The notes under the pieces are model-generated. The model worked only from the letters and a program-made list of their open reading frames with translations. It ran no database searches and was not told the DNA's origin. A DNA stretch of 33,232 nt, taken from contig CAJTSR010000027.1 in the NCBI GenBank assembly GCA_910579035.1, positions 1 through 33,232 on the forward strand, given 5' to 3'. Source of the DNA: an uncultured Muribaculaceae bacterium. GTDB taxonomy: Bacteria; Bacteroidota; Bacteroidia; Bacteroidales; Muribaculaceae. Position 1 is the first letter of the stretch, and each line of letters begins with the position of its first letter. Positions 32,735 to 33,232 of this stretch are shown here, piece by piece. Made by a program: the position numbers and the translations under genes.

Positions 32735-33133
32735 GGGGCTGACCGGTTTTGACAGCGTGTAGAAGTGGTGGGTAAGCGTGCAGAGCTTTGAGGTCTACGC
32801 TCTTTAATATCAGGCTTCGAACAATTTAAATGGCGAAAATAACTACGCTCTTGCTGCCTAATCGAAGTACAGTAGATTACGCTTAATCGCCGCAACAGTT
32901 GCAGCGACAAGACATCGCCCGATTGTCCTTTTTCCGAGACTAATCGACAAGGCGGTGCTGGTAAATCGGAAATAGGAAGCTGACAGCCTCGGAAGGCTTC
33001 CGAAAATTTAGAGGATAAGGTCGCGGTTGGTAGTTTCAGGCCTGCCGCAACTCGAAAACCAACTTGAAACTACGCACGTAGAAAGCTCATTAGTTCCGCG
33101 TTTGGACGAGGGTTCAAATCCCTCCAGCTCCAC
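32735..33133 (+). ncRNA. ssrA: Transfer-messenger RNA
   Basis: This one-piece tmRNA rescues stalled ribosomes. The 5' end ggggctgaccggttttgaca and the 3' end gttcaaatccctccagctcc-ac form the tRNA-like domain: GGGGCTG pairs with CAGCTCC (one G-U), and the T-arm is GGTTCAAATCC. The tag reading frame at 32832-32861 encodes GENNYALAA then TAA, typical of Bacteroidales (often with a preceding Ala from charged tmRNA). Pseudoknot-forming inverted repeats lie between the tag and the 3' domain. The full CCA is not encoded. Confidence 0.97.
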
Positions 33134-33168
33134 TTGCTACTACGGACACTCTGTAGACTAAATCAGAC

Positions 33169-33204
33169 AAACCGCAGACTATCAATTAGTTCTGCGGTTT
33201 TTTC
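33169..33204 (+). terminator. Terminator of tmRNA
   Basis: aaaccgcaga (33169-33178) pairs with tctgcggttt (33191-33200), 12-nt loop, followed by TTTT. Confidence 0.85.
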
Positions 33205-33232
33205 GTGTCTAATCCTTTCGATTCAGGACCGA

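Noticed and set aside
32653..32910. Minus-strand frame over the 5' part of tmRNA
   Set aside because: It overlaps a certain RNA gene and has no protein-like features.
1..33232. CRISPR array
   Set aside because: No regularly spaced repeat series was seen; the only close direct repeat is the two-copy element at 64-123.

Overview
The window looks like a Bacteroidales chromosome segment, plausibly Muribaculaceae, although no rRNA is present to settle this. The evidence is a tmRNA whose tag reads GENNYALAA, many TAnnTTTG-type -7 promoter elements, an enlarged Bacteroidetes-type IspG, a PPi-dependent phosphofructokinase, outer-membrane beta-barrel and TonB-like proteins with carboxypeptidase-like or plug-like modules, and an XRE regulator beside such a receptor.

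Positions 1-8000 are an AT-rich accessory zone of small membrane or exported proteins, several of them broken. Two neighbouring cassettes start with nearly the same promoter/dyad module (about 1182-1222 and 2791-2831). Each carries a different first gene (a plug-like/WG-repeat exported protein; a KilA-N protein) followed by a paralogous small membrane protein whose start overlaps, or once overlapped, the preceding stop as ATGA. The KilA-N gene has an internal deletion that throws its conserved tail out of frame. The first membrane-protein copy is frameshifted and carries an immunity-like C-terminal domain. A TonB-C-domain gene at 4420-5051 is broken by one base in a homopolymer. tRNA-Ser(GGA), a perfect 25-bp hairpin, an intact TonB-like gene and a CRP-family regulator follow.

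Positions 8071-18290 are core genes on the minus strand. In transcription order they are cax, then trpS-rpoN-PAP2-purE-ispG-M16 protease as a tightly overlapping operon, then clpC. The clpC leader holds a consensus sigma-54 (-24/-12) promoter with exact spacing, and rpoN itself lies about 4 kb upstream in the neighbouring operon, so sigma-54 control of a Clp chaperone is a testable proposal.

Positions 18447-25039 are a plus-strand operon joined by overlaps: udk, lptB with an N-terminal extension, a degenerate ThiE-like barrel, a YbhN/LPG-synthase-like membrane protein, an NfeD membrane protease, kdsB and a non-catalytic M16 paralogue. The theme is envelope and lipopolysaccharide biogenesis. 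A strongly promoted pfp gene with its own terminator follows.

Positions 26955-33232 hold an outer-membrane beta-barrel protein with an XRE regulator upstream (minus strand), an AT-rich gap of about 0.85 kb, a decayed IS30-family transposase, an ECF sigma factor with a likely membrane anti-sigma partner, and the complete tmRNA gene with its promoter and terminator.
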